Origin: Methylophaga sp.
GTDB taxonomy: Bacteria > Pseudomonadota > Gammaproteobacteria > Nitrosococcales > Methylophagaceae
Assembly (NCBI GenBank): GCA_002733105.1
Contig: NVUI01000011.1
Coordinates: 6,387 to 40,475, forward strand
Direction of reading: 5' to 3'
Length of the DNA: 34,089 bases
Shown here: positions 24,770-33,025 of the stretch, piece by piece
Position numbering within the stretch: the first letter of the stretch is position 1
Layout of the letters: every line of letters begins with the position of its first letter
Translations under genes and position numbers: made by a program
Notes under the pieces: generated by a model
Told to the model about the DNA's origin: nothing
The model's input: the letters and a program-made list of their open reading frames with translations, nothing else
Database searches by the model: none

Positions 24770-24976
24770 ATGAGTAAAGGTACAGTTAAATGGTTCAACG
24801 CCGATAAAGGCTTCGGTTTTATTACACCAGAAGATGGCAGTAAGGATCTGTTTGTTCATCATTCAGAAATTCAAGCGGGCGGTGGATACGCTTCATTGAA
24901 TGATGGCCAAGCCGTTGAATTCGAAGTTGGCCAAGGCCAAAAAGGCCCTTGTGCAAATAAAGTTGTTCCTATCTAG
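24770..24976 (+). CDS. Cold-shock (CspA-family) protein
   Basis: The 68-residue single-domain nucleic-acid-binding OB protein is [20 protein letters not shown] and on. RNP1 is KGFGFI and RNP2 LFVHHSEI, both intact. CspA-family proteins melt RNA secondary structure at low temperature or in stationary phase. The frame extends upstream to 24719, but the ATG at 24770 gives the canonical MSKGTVKWF start and length. It has its own probable promoter at 24705-24735. It lies between attC-like sites B and C; csp genes are recurrent integron cargo. Confidence 0.95.
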   Translation: MSKGTVKWFNADKGFGFITPEDGSKDLFVHHSEIQAGGGYASLNDGQAVEFEVGQGQKGPCANKVVPI

Positions 24977-24984
24977 GCAGCAAG

Positions 24985-25041
24985 GCATAACAAGCGAAGG
25001 TAGTCGGGCGGCTTTGCCGCCTGCTGCTTTGGTCGTTAAGC
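24985..25041 (+). repeat. attC-like 57-bp hairpin, site C
   Basis: GCATAAC (24985-24991) and GTTAAGC (25035-25041) fit attC R''/R' boxes (RYYYAAC with one mismatch, GTTRRRY exactly) and are complementary at six of seven positions. The centre is the perfect stem GGCGGC-TTT-GCCGCC (25007-25021), with imperfect pairing of the arms in between (GAAG with CTTT, GTAGT with GCTGC through wobbles). The length of 57 bp equals short known attC sites. It starts 8 bp after the csp stop. Confidence 0.6.
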
Positions 25042-25043
25042 GA

Positions 25044-25070
25044 ATAAAACGGTTGAGTAAGCCGTTTTAT
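25044..25070. terminator. Stem-loop, possible terminator
   Basis: ATAAAACGG (25044-25052) and CCGTTTTAT (25062-25070) form a perfect 9-bp stem around a 9-nt loop. It directly follows attC-like site C and precedes the GFA gene by 21 bp. It could be a terminator for the csp transcript, but the T-run is only four bases. Confidence 0.4.
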
Positions 25071-25091
25071 GCTTATAGGTAAACAAGAAGC

Positions 25092-25439
25092 ATGAGTCAG
25101 GAATATATCGGTCGTTGTCATTGTGGAAATGTACAGTTCACAGTGAGGACAGATTTTTCTTCGGCATCACGCTGTAATTGTAGTATATGTAAGCGTAAGG
25201 GAACGGTAATGCTGGCCGGCGAAGAAGGCAGTTTTCAACTTCTTAACGGTGCCGATAAACTATCAAAATATCAATTTGGTACCGAAATAGCCGAGCATTA
25301 TTTTTGCACTAATTGTGGCATTTATACCCATCACAAGCCACGATCAAACCCTAAAATATTTAGAGTGAATGCGGGTTGTTTGGATGGTGTAGACTCATTT
25401 TCTATTAAAGCTGCCATGTTTGATGGTGCTAATATTTAG
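25092..25439 (+). CDS. GFA family (glutathione-dependent formaldehyde-activating-like) zinc protein
   Basis: This is a 115-residue protein of the GFA/CENP-V zinc fold. Zinc-binding cysteines are C9 and C11 in GRCHCGNVQF, C28/C30/C33 in RCNCSICKRKG, and C72/C75 in YFCTNCGIYTHH. The spacing matches the family, named after a formaldehyde-glutathione enzyme. Most members are uncharacterised and the activity here is unknown. The ATG is preceded by AAGAAG. It follows attC-like site C and ends the cassette-like series. No attC-like box was found after its stop. It converges on the GST-like gene 29 bp downstream. Confidence 0.85.
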   Translation: MSQEYIGRCHCGNVQFTVRTDFSSASRCNCSICKRKGTVMLAGEEGSFQLLNGADKLSKYQFGTEIAEHYFCTNCGIYTHHKPRSNPKIFRVNAGCLDGVDSFSIKAAMFDGANI

Positions 25440-25468
25440 CTTGTTATTAAAGCATTATATTTTAATAA

Positions 25469-26104
25469 TTAAATTGGAAATTGAACGCTTTCTTTTTGAT
25501 TCGATTGCCACGGTGGGTATTTGTGCATTACGTTTTGAAATAGAGTGCTTTCAATATGGGTGTTCAGCCATTGCCTCAGTTTTGGATAAGGACTTTGCTC
25601 AAACCAAGCTAACTCTGTAAAGGCAAACTGGCGAATAAAAGGGAAGATGGCGATATCGGTAAAGGTGATGTTGTTACCTGATAAATAGGGTGTTATTTTT
25701 AGCTGTTGCTCAAGGCCTAATAATATTTTTTCACCTTGCTGCCGGTAGTACAGTGCGGATTGTTCAGGGTAGCGATCAGCATATTTATATCTATCTAGCC
25801 AATGTTTAAACTCACCATCGTTAACAGTGATTAATTCATTATTGATGTTGTTTAGCCAATGATCAGGATCTGATTGGTTGAGTGCCCAAAGCATAATATC
25901 TAGACTTTCATCAATAACAGTATTCTCAGAGGTGAGTAACACAGGAACGGTCGCTTTGGCAGAGATAGCTAATAACTGTTCAGGCTTGTTGCGTAATAGC
26001 ACTTCACGTAATTCAACTTGAATGCCACTGGCTGCTATTGCCATGCGTGCTCGCATGGCATATGGGCAGCGGCGGAAACTATATAAAATGGCGCGCATAT
26101 TCAT
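25469..26104 (-). CDS. Glutathione S-transferase-like protein
   Basis: The 211-residue protein has an N-terminal thioredoxin-fold domain beginning RAILYSFRRCPYAMRARMAI. The CPYA motif is in the place of the glutaredoxin CPYC/GST catalytic site. It includes the cis-Pro segment KATVPVLL and VIDESLDIMLWAL (the ES/D glutathione-binding element). A helical C-terminal domain follows, with NNITFTDIAIFPFIRQFA typical of GSTs. The CPxA form and size resemble glutaredoxin-2/omega-like GSTs. The substrate is unknown. Met3 (26098) is an alternative start. It stands alone on the minus strand between the cassette-like region and the DUF4139 gene. Confidence 0.87.
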   Translation of the reverse strand: MNMRAILYSFRRCPYAMRARMAIAASGIQVELREVLLRNKPEQLLAISAKATVPVLLTSENTVIDESLDIMLWALNQSDPDHWLNNINNELITVNDGEFKHWLDRYKYADRYPEQSALYYRQQGEKILLGLEQQLKITPYLSGNNITFTDIAIFPFIRQFAFTELAWFEQSPYPKLRQWLNTHIESTLFQNVMHKYPPWQSNQKESVQFPI

Positions 26105-26217
26105 CTTTTACACCACAGCTGCAGTATTTTCATCCTCAAATGGTCACATTTTTCGTGTGAATAATCCTTGCTGTGCTGCAAAATATAAATACGCTGACTA
26201 AAAAGAGACTATTTATT

Positions 26218-27654
26218 TTAGTATTGCACTAACACTCGATAGCGTAGTGTCTCACTACTTTCTGCTGGAATGGTGATTTGCCATTCGGCAGTGCCTGAAG
26301 CCACTTGTTGATGAGGGTGGCTTTCTTTTATCATTTTCCATTCACCCGGTACAGGTTCACGAACGGTCACGGTAACAGGTTCTGATTTAGCATTTTTTAG
26401 TTCAATTTGGTAGCTACTTTCATATGCCACATTATGTGGTTTGTAATGGGCGACTTTTTTGAAGTTAGTTTGTTTTTTATTAGCAGTAATATCAAAAGCA
26501 TCGCCGAGCTTTAAACGAATATCTTCATTTTTAGGCGTATGGTCAATACCGTCTTCACCGACAAATTGTGCATTACCTTTGGAATCATTTTTATAAACAC
26601 GGACAATACCTTTTGGGATTGGCATGCCCAGTTTTGCTTGTTCGCTATTGTTGAATTCTACAAATACGCCTATTTTTATTTTTTGGCCAAGTTGGCCATA
26701 ACTACTGCGGTAATAATAGTTATTACCTTGTAATAAAAACTGCTTTGTTACCGGAACTGAGGTTGCAGAGAGTAGGGCGACTTGTTTGGTTTGTTTATCA
26801 GCTAAGTTGGTCGGACGTTGTAGGCTGTATAGGTGATATTCAAATAGACTTTCTTCAGCAACAGCAGAGTCCATTTCTACCATTTCCATTCTTGCTATTT
26901 TGGTGACAGATCTAGCTTGAAATTGTGGCCGTACCTGATTAACATCCCCCGCTACTAATTGCAGCTTGGCATGATTATAACTAGTGCCGCTTTGGTTAGT
27001 AAGGGTGATCCAGCCCGTTAGATCTAGTTGGCTATCATCACTATTAAGTTCAGCGACATAATCGGCTTTCCAAGAAAGACCTCCGGTCAGATAGCCTAGT
27101 TCGATAGTTTGTTGTTGATCAGAAGAACTGGTCAGTTGTGTCACTAATGTAGGCTGATCACGTAAATTATCAGGCACATTATTAAAAATATATTCCCCCC
27201 GTGGGTTGGTCACTATTTTATTACCTATTTTAACGGTGACGCCGCTATTGGTACTTAACACGATGGCATCTTCAATGATTTCTATGCCTGTTACAGGGTT
27301 GATGGTGGCAATTTGGATTTGTTTGCCAGTATATTTTTCCAGTAATTTTTGAGGGGTTAATAAATCAAAATCAAAATTCTGTTCTAGTACCTGTAATTTG
27401 TTGCGTGGGTTTAAGCTCCGTAATAAAGCTGTTTCAGGGCGCATTCGAGCACTGACACCTCGGAAGGCAAGGTGGTTTAAGCCTTTATTTAAAGTGACTT
27501 TGCGTTGATCTTTTATGAGAGCAAGGTTTTCATTATAAATAGTGACAGCAACCGATGTTTGGTCATCAAGTGTTGTACGTTGTTCATTGTCACTTGCTAA
27601 TACAGGGCTTAACAAAGTAGTTGAAAAAGCAATGAGAGGGAGCAATGATTTCAT
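26218..27654 (-). CDS. DUF4139 domain-containing secreted protein
   Basis: The start is taken at 27654, not at the frame's upstream ATG (27711). AAGGAAA lies about 6-7 bases before it, and the protein then opens with a clear Sec signal peptide (MKSLLPLIAFSTTLLSPVLA), giving 478 residues. The mature part begins with VAVTIYNENLALIKDQRKVT and HLAFRGVSARMRPETALL, then GYLTGGLSWKADYVAELN. This is the typical DUF4139 pattern, and the remainder is beta-rich with a C-terminal VREPVPGEWKMI. The function of these exported or outer-membrane-associated proteins is not known. It is a single gene; its promoter should lie in the long gap upstream. Confidence 0.85.
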   Translation of the reverse strand: MKSLLPLIAFSTTLLSPVLASDNEQRTTLDDQTSVAVTIYNENLALIKDQRKVTLNKGLNHLAFRGVSARMRPETALLRSLNPRNKLQVLEQNFDFDLLTPQKLLEKYTGKQIQIATINPVTGIEIIEDAIVLSTNSGVTVKIGNKIVTNPRGEYIFNNVPDNLRDQPTLVTQLTSSSDQQQTIELGYLTGGLSWKADYVAELNSDDSQLDLTGWITLTNQSGTSYNHAKLQLVAGDVNQVRPQFQARSVTKIARMEMVEMDSAVAEESLFEYHLYSLQRPTNLADKQTKQVALLSATSVPVTKQFLLQGNNYYYRSSYGQLGQKIKIGVFVEFNNSEQAKLGMPIPKGIVRVYKNDSKGNAQFVGEDGIDHTPKNEDIRLKLGDAFDITANKKQTNFKKVAHYKPHNVAYESSYQIELKNAKSEPVTVTVREPVPGEWKMIKESHPHQQVASGTAEWQITIPAESSETLRYRVLVQY

Positions 27655-28158
27655 ATCGTTTTCCTTATGATCTAAGTTGATTATTTTATGGAATTTGTTG
27701 ACAGAATACACCTAACAAGATCGATTAAGGTTAAATGTTTATAAAAAGTTGGCTTGTTAATTAGTAACACCTAATATAGCTTGTTTGAATTATTTATTAT
27801 TTGAGAGAAAGTGAAATTTCAATTATTAAAAAGCTTGTGGGCATGAAGTGTCAGACTTATGACATCAATTATCACGGTTTCGTTCAGTCTTTTCTTGCTA
27901 TCAGCCATTCTGTGAGAGCCAACACTGATTTGAGTGTGGTGTCTGGGGAGGAAAATTTATCCCCTAATCAGTCATAGTCCACTGAAGTGAAATTGTCGAT
28001 CATTCTGACAGCGCCGGCTATTAATGATGGCTACTTTATTTATTTTGGCTGATCCCGTTTTCAATGGCTTAGTTGTGACACTATTGTTAGGAATTTTAGT
28101 ATCAATAGTTCTGAGGCTACTGCTGATCTTCGTTAAATAATATGGGTTGGCGTATTAT
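27655..28158. other. 504-bp gap with gene remnants
   Basis: The gap lies between the divergent-oriented DUF4139 start and the PilZ gene 3' end. It contains a short plus-strand frame (27843-27977, 44 codons, unrecognised, weak ribosome-binding site) and the RND-like remnant at 28009-28140. Otherwise it is AT-rich without RNA genes or strong hairpins. It looks like decayed coding sequence plus the DUF4139 promoter. Confidence 0.4.
28009..28140 (+). pseudogene. Remnant resembling the C-terminal end of an RND transporter
   Basis: After a stop at 28006-28008 the frame reads MMATLFILADPVFNGLVVT, then LLLGILVSIVLRLLLIFVK and TAA. The order 'hydrophobic helix, DP[IV]F.GL, hydrophobic helix' recalls the last transmembrane pair of RND/HME transporters (FILDDPIFxGLAISLIFG...). 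No upstream transporter sequence remains, and the Pro-rich end VVPxLY is lost. A genuine 37-residue membrane microprotein (ATG 28027) is the alternative. Confidence 0.35.
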
Positions 28159-28755
28159 TCACTCTTGAGCCGAACGAAGATTTTCTGCCTGACGAGATAG
28201 GGTATGTTTCACTAGAGCATTACGATCAATTTCACTCATATGCGTAAATGCTAGTCTTAATAGGTAAGGTTTCTGCTCTGATCTTTCATAGGCATTGTTG
28301 CATGAAACAACATTTGCCAGTGCATGAATGACGATGCCGGAAGGGCGCAATTCAATATGAACCTCAACAGGAGTTTTTACTTCGATACTTTCAGCAGAGA
28401 GGAAGGCCAAGCCACCACCACTTAGATTTGCTTCAATAATATCATTTTTTTCGTCATCACTTTGTTGACGTAGCAGTGTGTGACCAATCAGGTTTATTTT
28501 TTCATCTAACAGTCTTAATGCTCGAGCAACTTCACGATCATTTTGACTAATCTGATCTGTTAAATGTGTAAAGGCTATCTGCAAGGTACGAAGTTGAACG
28601 TGGTTTTGGCTATCGTTACTTTGTAAAGGGTTATTGATACTGAAGCCAAGTTGTTCAACTTTATTTTTGTCAATGGGTTTACATCGCAGAATAATAGTAT
28701 CATTAATCCGAAAATATTCACGGCGATCACTATTGAATTCTGGCATATTTTCCAT
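28159..28755 (-). CDS. PilZ domain c-di-GMP-binding protein
   Basis: The 198-residue protein has the two PilZ ligand motifs. RxxxR is at R12-R16 (RREYFR) and [DN]xSxxG at N110-G115 (NLSGGG), followed by LAFLSAESIEV and the beta-barrel strands. Between the motifs is about 80 residues of mainly helical, Leu/Gln-rich sequence (about 50-100), much longer than in a minimal PilZ domain. It is a c-di-GMP effector rather than an enzyme. It fits the EAL and GGDEF proteins elsewhere in the window. It is a single gene on the minus strand. A TGGCAT-AGT-ATGCCA inverted repeat (28796-28810) lies about 40 bp upstream of its start. Confidence 0.85.
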   Translation of the reverse strand: MENMPEFNSDRREYFRINDTIILRCKPIDKNKVEQLGFSINNPLQSNDSQNHVQLRTLQIAFTHLTDQISQNDREVARALRLLDEKINLIGHTLLRQQSDDEKNDIIEANLSGGGLAFLSAESIEVKTPVEVHIELRPSGIVIHALANVVSCNNAYERSEQKPYLLRLAFTHMSEIDRNALVKHTLSRQAENLRSAQE

Positions 28756-28795
28756 AATGTTTTTCCTACGTCATTTTTTAGCAGCTATTAAGTTA

Positions 28796-28810
28796 TGGCA
28801 TAGTATGCCA
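28796..28810. promoter_or_regulatory. Inverted repeat TGGCAT-N3-ATGCCA
   Basis: A perfect 6-bp inverted repeat with a 3-nt centre lies 41 bp upstream of the PilZ gene start (minus strand), in the PilZ-metH divergent region. The size suits a dimeric repressor or activator site. No regulator is recognised. Confidence 0.25.
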
Positions 28811-28927
28811 GATATTCCAATACCTTTAAATTGTACCTCTGGGCAAGCTAATTTACTGCTATCTATTAATAAGGCCATTTAGGGTCATTAGCATAGATGT
28901 TTTGTCGTTAAGAGCTTGACTATCATC

Positions 28928-28936
28928 TGATATAAT
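28928..28936 (+). promoter_or_regulatory. Extended -10 promoter for metH
   Basis: TGATATAAT is an extended -10 element (TG-N-TATAAT) 46 bp before the metH ATG. No good -35 box at 17 bp is present, as is usual for extended -10 promoters. I see no cobalamin or SAM riboswitch in the leader. Confidence 0.45.
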
Positions 28937-28982
28937 TACCCATTACTAAATCACCTGCCACTCAGCTGGAAAGTCTATTTTG

Positions 28983-31900
28983 ATGACATCGACGCACGAT
29001 ATTAAACATTTGTTACAACAACGAATCCTGATCCTTGATGGTGCAATGGGCACGATGATTCAAAGCTATAAGCTTGAAGAAGAAGATTATCGTGGTGAAC
29101 GCTTTGCTGATCATCCCTGCGATGTGAAAGGTAATAATGATCTTTTATCTTTAACGCAACCTAAAATTATCAGTGATATTCATCGGGCTTATTTTGACGC
29201 TGGTGCTGATATTGTTGAAACCAATACTTTCAATGGCACATCAATTGCGATGGCAGATTACCAGATGGAAGATTTGGTTTATGAATTAAACAAGGAATCT
29301 GCCAGATTAGCGCGTGTGATTGCTGATGAGTTTACTGCCAATGACCCAGATAAACCACGTTTTGTAGCCGGTGTATTAGGCCCAACCAACCGTACGGCTA
29401 GTATTTCACCGGATGTTAATAACCCGGGCTTTCGTAATGTTAGCTATGATGAATTGGTAGAATCTTATCTCGAATCTATTGCCGGTTTGGTAGATGGTGG
29501 TGCTGATCTGTTATTGGTTGAAACGGTATTTGATACCTTAAATGCTAAAGCAGCATTATTTGCGATAGAAACATATTACGACCAGCATGATATTTATTTA
29601 CCCATCATGATTTCTGGCACCATTACCGATGCCAGTGGTCGGACATTATCAGGCCAAACGGCTGAAGCATTTTGGAATTCACTGGCACATGTGCAGCCGA
29701 TTAGTATTGGTTTGAACTGTGCTTTAGGCGCTGAGCAATTACGCCAATATGTTGAAGAACTATCGGGGTTAGTGACCTGCCATGTCAGTGCTCATGCTAA
29801 TGCAGGTCTGCCCAATGAGTTTGGTGAATATGATGAATCACCAGAAGTGATGGCGGCTCAAATGAAAGAGTGGGCTGAGTCAGGATTTTTAAATATTGTC
29901 GGTGGCTGTTGTGGTACATCGCCAGCACATATCAAGGCGATTGCTGACGCTGTTGCTGATGCTGCTCCTAGAGTCCCTGTTGAAAATCAACATTATTGCC
30001 GCTTGAGTGGCCTAGAACCTTTCACTATTACACCCGAGAGTCTTTATGTGAATGTGGGTGAGCGTACTAACGTAACGGGGTCTGCCCGTTTTGCTCGATT
30101 GATTAAAGAAGGTGATTACGATACGGCCTTAGATGTTGCTCGCCAGCAAGTAGAAAGTGGTGCGCCCATCATTGATATCAATATGGATGAGGGCATGTTG
30201 GATTCAAAAGAGGCGATGGTGACCTTTTTGAATTTGATTGCCGCCGAACCTGATATTAGTCGTGTACCGATTATGATCGATTCATCTAAATGGGAAGTGA
30301 TTGAAGCAGGTTTAAAGTGTATCCAAGGTAAGGGTATTGTTAACTCGATCAGCATGAAAGAGGGTGAAGATAAATTCATCGAACAAGCCAAACTAGTTCG
30401 CCGTTATGGTGCGGCTGTCATCGTAATGGCATTTGATGAACTAGGGCAGGCTGATACTCGTAAACGTAAGCGTGAAATTTGTACACGATCGTATGAATTA
30501 TTGACTGAAGTGGTGGGTTTTCCACCAGAAGATATTATTTTTGACCCCAATATTTTTGCCATTGCGACCGGTATTGATGAGCATAATAATTACGCTGTTG
30601 ATTTTATTGAAGCAATCGGTGATATCAAACAGGCATTACCTCATGCCTTGATCAGTGGTGGCGTGAGTAATGTGTCATTTTCTTTTCGAGGTAACAACCC
30701 CTTGCGTGAAGCCATTCATGCTGTTTTCTTATATCATGCTGTTAAAGCGGGTATGGATATGGGGATCGTTAATGCCGGTCAATTAGCTATCTATGATGAT
30801 TTGCCAGCAGAGTTACGTGACCATGTTGAAGATGTAGTACTCAACCGCCGTGATGACTCGACTGAGCGGCTTTTAGATATTGCCGATAAATATCGTGGTG
30901 ATGGCAGCAAAGCGGTTGAGAAAAAAGAAGATCTCGAATGGCGTGATTGGCAAGTAGAAAAACGACTTGAACATGCCTTAGTGAAAGGGATCACGGACTT
31001 TATTGTAGAAGATACCGAGTTATGTCGTCAAAATGCACAACGTCCAATTCATGTGATTGAAGGTGCATTGATGGATGGCATGAATGTGGTGGGTGACTTG
31101 TTTGGTGAGGGCAAGATGTTTTTGCCACAAGTGGTGAAATCAGCACGCGTGATGAAAAAAGCCGTGGCATATTTAATGCCTTATATCGAAGCCGAAAAAG
31201 GCGAGGGTGGCGGTGTTAGTAGTAACGGCAAGATCCTAATGGCCACTGTTAAAGGCGATGTTCATGATATTGGTAAAAACATCGTGGGCGTGGTGTTGCA
31301 ATGTAATAACTTTGAAATTATCGATATGGGCGTGATGGTGTCGTGTGCTGATATTCTTGATATGGCTAAGAAAGAAAATGTCGATATTATCGGTTTATCA
31401 GGGTTGATTACACCTTCGTTAGAAGAAATGGTGCATGTTGCCAAGGAGATGGAACGCTTAGGCTTTCAGATCCCGGTGATGATTGGTGGTGCAACGACAT
31501 CATTGATCCATACCGCAGTTAAGATTGAACATAACTATAAAGGATGTAGTGTTTATGTAAAAGATGCATCACGTGCTGTGGGTGTTGCTCAGAGCTTATT
31601 AAGCGATACCCTACGTGATGATTTTGTGGCAAAAACAAAAGCAGATTATGTTGATAAACGTGCTCGCCATAAAGGGCGCAAGAGCACACGTCGCCAATTG
31701 AAAATTGCTGATGCACGAGCTAATAAAACCAAGATTGCTTGGCAAGATTACACGCCAACAGTGCCGGCAAAATTAGGCGTACAAATATTTGATGATTATC
31801 CCTTAGCTGAATTAGTGGCTCGTATTGATTGGACACCCTTCTTCCAAACGTGGGAATTAGCTGGTCGTTATCCAAAAATACTAGATGATGAGATTGTGGG

Positions 31901-32684
31901 TGAGCATGCAACGCATTTATTTGGTGATGCCAAAGAGATGTTAAACAAAATTGTTGATGAAAAATGGCTAACAGCACGAGCCGTCATCGGTTTATTCCCC
32001 GCTAACAGTATTAACGATGATGATATTGAAGTGTATACCGATGATAACCGTGGCGAAGTATTGATGACTTTACATAGCTTACGTCAACAAGGAGAAAGAC
32101 CACCAGGCCGGCCTAATGCTGCATTGGCAGATTTTGTTGCCCCTAAAGAAAGTGGTGTGACAGACTATATCGGTGGTTTTGCAGTGACTGCGGGTATCGG
32201 CATTGATGAACATGTTGACCGTTTTGAAGATGACCACGATGACTATCAAAGCATTATGCTCAAAGCTTTGGCTGATCGCTTGGCAGAAGCGCTGGCGGAA
32301 CGGATGCATGAGCGTGTTAGGACTGAGTTTTGGGCTTATGTGGTCAATGAACAGTTAGCTAATGAAGATTTGATTGATGAAAAATATCAAGGGATCCGTC
32401 CTGCTCCTGGCTATCCTGCTTGTCCTGATCATACTGAGAAAGGTCTGCTATGGGAGCTATTAGAACCTGAGAAAAATGTAGGTATTACGATTACGGAAAG
32501 TTATGCCATGTTGCCTACAGCAGCAGTGAGTGGTTTCTATTTTGCACATCCTGAGTCACGTTATTTTGGTTTGGGTAAAATTGATCGTGACCAAGTAGAA
32601 GACTATGCCCAACGTAAAGGATGGACGATGGATGTGGCTGAGCGATGGTTAGCACCGGCGTTATCTTATGATGCAGATGAATAA
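28983..32684 (+). CDS. metH: Cobalamin-dependent methionine synthase
   Basis: MetH transfers the methyl group of 5-methyltetrahydrofolate via cobalamin to homocysteine. The 1233-residue protein has all modules. The homocysteine domain (1 to ~330) has zinc cysteines in [11 protein letters not shown] (C309, C310). The pterin domain (~355-620) includes [16 protein letters not shown] and DINMDEGM. The cobalamin cap and Rossmann module (~650-900) has [20 protein letters not shown] (H761 as lower axial ligand) and [13 protein letters not shown]. The reactivation/AdoMet domain ends with [18 protein letters not shown]. The ATG at 28983, after TTG 28980, has GGAAAG 9 bases upstream. The length is near E. 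coli MetH (1227). It is monocistronic, with slyX 137 bp downstream. Confidence 0.97.
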   Translation: MTSTHDIKHLLQQRILILDGAMGTMIQSYKLEEEDYRGERFADHPCDVKGNNDLLSLTQPKIISDIHRAYFDAGADIVETNTFNGTSIAMADYQMEDLVYELNKESARLARVIADEFTANDPDKPRFVAGVLGPTNRTASISPDVNNPGFRNVSYDELVESYLESIAGLVDGGADLLLVETVFDTLNAKAALFAIETYYDQHDIYLPIMISGTITDASGRTLSGQTAEAFWNSLAHVQPISIGLNCALGAEQLRQYVEELSGLVTCHVSAHANAGLPNEFGEYDESPEVMAAQMKEWAESGFLNIVGGCCGTSPAHIKAIADAVADAAPRVPVENQHYCRLSGLEPFTITPESLYVNVGERTNVTGSARFARLIKEGDYDTALDVARQQVESGAPIIDINMDEGMLDSKEAMVTFLNLIAAEPDISRVPIMIDSSKWEVIEAGLKCIQGKGIVNSISMKEGEDKFIEQAKLVRRYGAAVIVMAFDELGQADTRKRKREICTRSYELLTEVVGFPPEDIIFDPNIFAIATGIDEHNNYAVDFIEAIGDIKQALPHALISGGVSNVSFSFRGNNPLREAIHAVFLYHAVKAGMDMGIVNAGQLAIYDDLPAELRDHVEDVVLNRRDDSTERLLDIADKYRGDGSKAVEKKEDLEWRDWQVEKRLEHALVKGITDFIVEDTELCRQNAQRPIHVIEGALMDGMNVVGDLFGEGKMFLPQVVKSARVMKKAVAYLMPYIEAEKGEGGGVSSNGKILMATVKGDVHDIGKNIVGVVLQCNNFEIIDMGVMVSCADILDMAKKENVDIIGLSGLITPSLEEMVHVAKEMERLGFQIPVMIGGATTSLIHTAVKIEHNYKGCSVYVKDASRAVGVAQSLLSDTLRDDFVAKTKADYVDKRARHKGRKSTRRQLKIADARANKTKIAWQDYTPTVPAKLGVQIFDDYPLAELVARIDWTPFFQTWELAGRYPKILDDEIVGEHATHLFGDAKEMLNKIVDEKWLTARAVIGLFPANSINDDDIEVYTDDNRGEVLMTLHSLRQQGERPPGRPNAALADFVAPKESGVTDYIGGFAVTAGIGIDEHVDRFEDDHDDYQSIMLKALADRLAEALAERMHERVRTEFWAYVVNEQLANEDLIDEKYQGIRPAPGYPACPDHTEKGLLWELLEPEKNVGITITESYAMLPTAAVSGFYFAHPESRYFGLGKIDRDQVEDYAQRKGWTMDVAERWLAPALSYDADE

Positions 32685-32731
32685 TGAAAAAATTATCTTT
32701 TTATCTGATTTCTGCGTTGAATAAATTTTTC

Positions 32732-32767
32732 CGATTCTCAGGTACTTTTTGTACATTGCGATTCTCA
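32732..32767 (+). repeat. Direct repeat CGATTCTCA x2 upstream of slyX
   Basis: CGATTCTCA occurs at 32732-32740 and 32759-32767 (27 bp apart), with GTAC-TTTTT-GTAC between them. It lies in the 137-bp metH-slyX gap. It may be a regulatory site or a chance repeat. Confidence 0.3.
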
Positions 32768-32821
32768 AAAATAATTCGCCTTGAACTCAAATAAAAATCT
32801 TAGTTTTTAGAGGACACTAAT

Positions 32822-33025
32822 GTGAAAGATGAGATTATTGATTTACAAACAAAACTATCATTTCAGGATAGTTTGTTAGAAGAGTTAAATCAGGTGGTCA
32901 TTGATCAGCAGCAACAAATATCACGCTTAGAATTAGCTCTTGACTCAATGAAGGTACAAATTAATACCATGCAGACCGGGACCCAAGAACCAGGGCAGCA
33001 ACATGAGATCCCTCCACACTATTAA
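32822..33025 (+). CDS. slyX: SlyX family protein
   Basis: The 67-residue protein is mainly one coiled-coil helix (DLQTKLSFQDSLLEELNQVV then QQQQISRLELALDSMK) with the family C-terminal PPHY. SlyX proteins are widespread in gammaproteobacteria and of unknown function. GTG 32822 is preceded by AGGA with 7 nt spacing. Its TAA shares a base with the tmcA ATG (TAATG), so the two genes are translationally coupled here. Confidence 0.93.
   Translation: MKDEIIDLQTKLSFQDSLLEELNQVVIDQQQQISRLELALDSMKVQINTMQTGTQEPGQQHEIPPHY

Noticed and set aside
25440-25468. attC or terminator after the GFA gene
   Set aside because: Only an AT-rich 7-bp inverted repeat TATTAAA/TTTAATA; no RYYYAAC box and no GC-rich stem.
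27843-27977. 44-codon plus-strand ORF in the DUF4139-PilZ gap
   Set aside because: Weak ribosome-binding site, no recognisable motif, and it lies in decayed-looking sequence; not supported as a gene.
28870-28982. Cobalamin or SAM riboswitch before metH
   Set aside because: The leader after the extended -10 box is only about 40 nt and shows no box elements or helices of these riboswitches.
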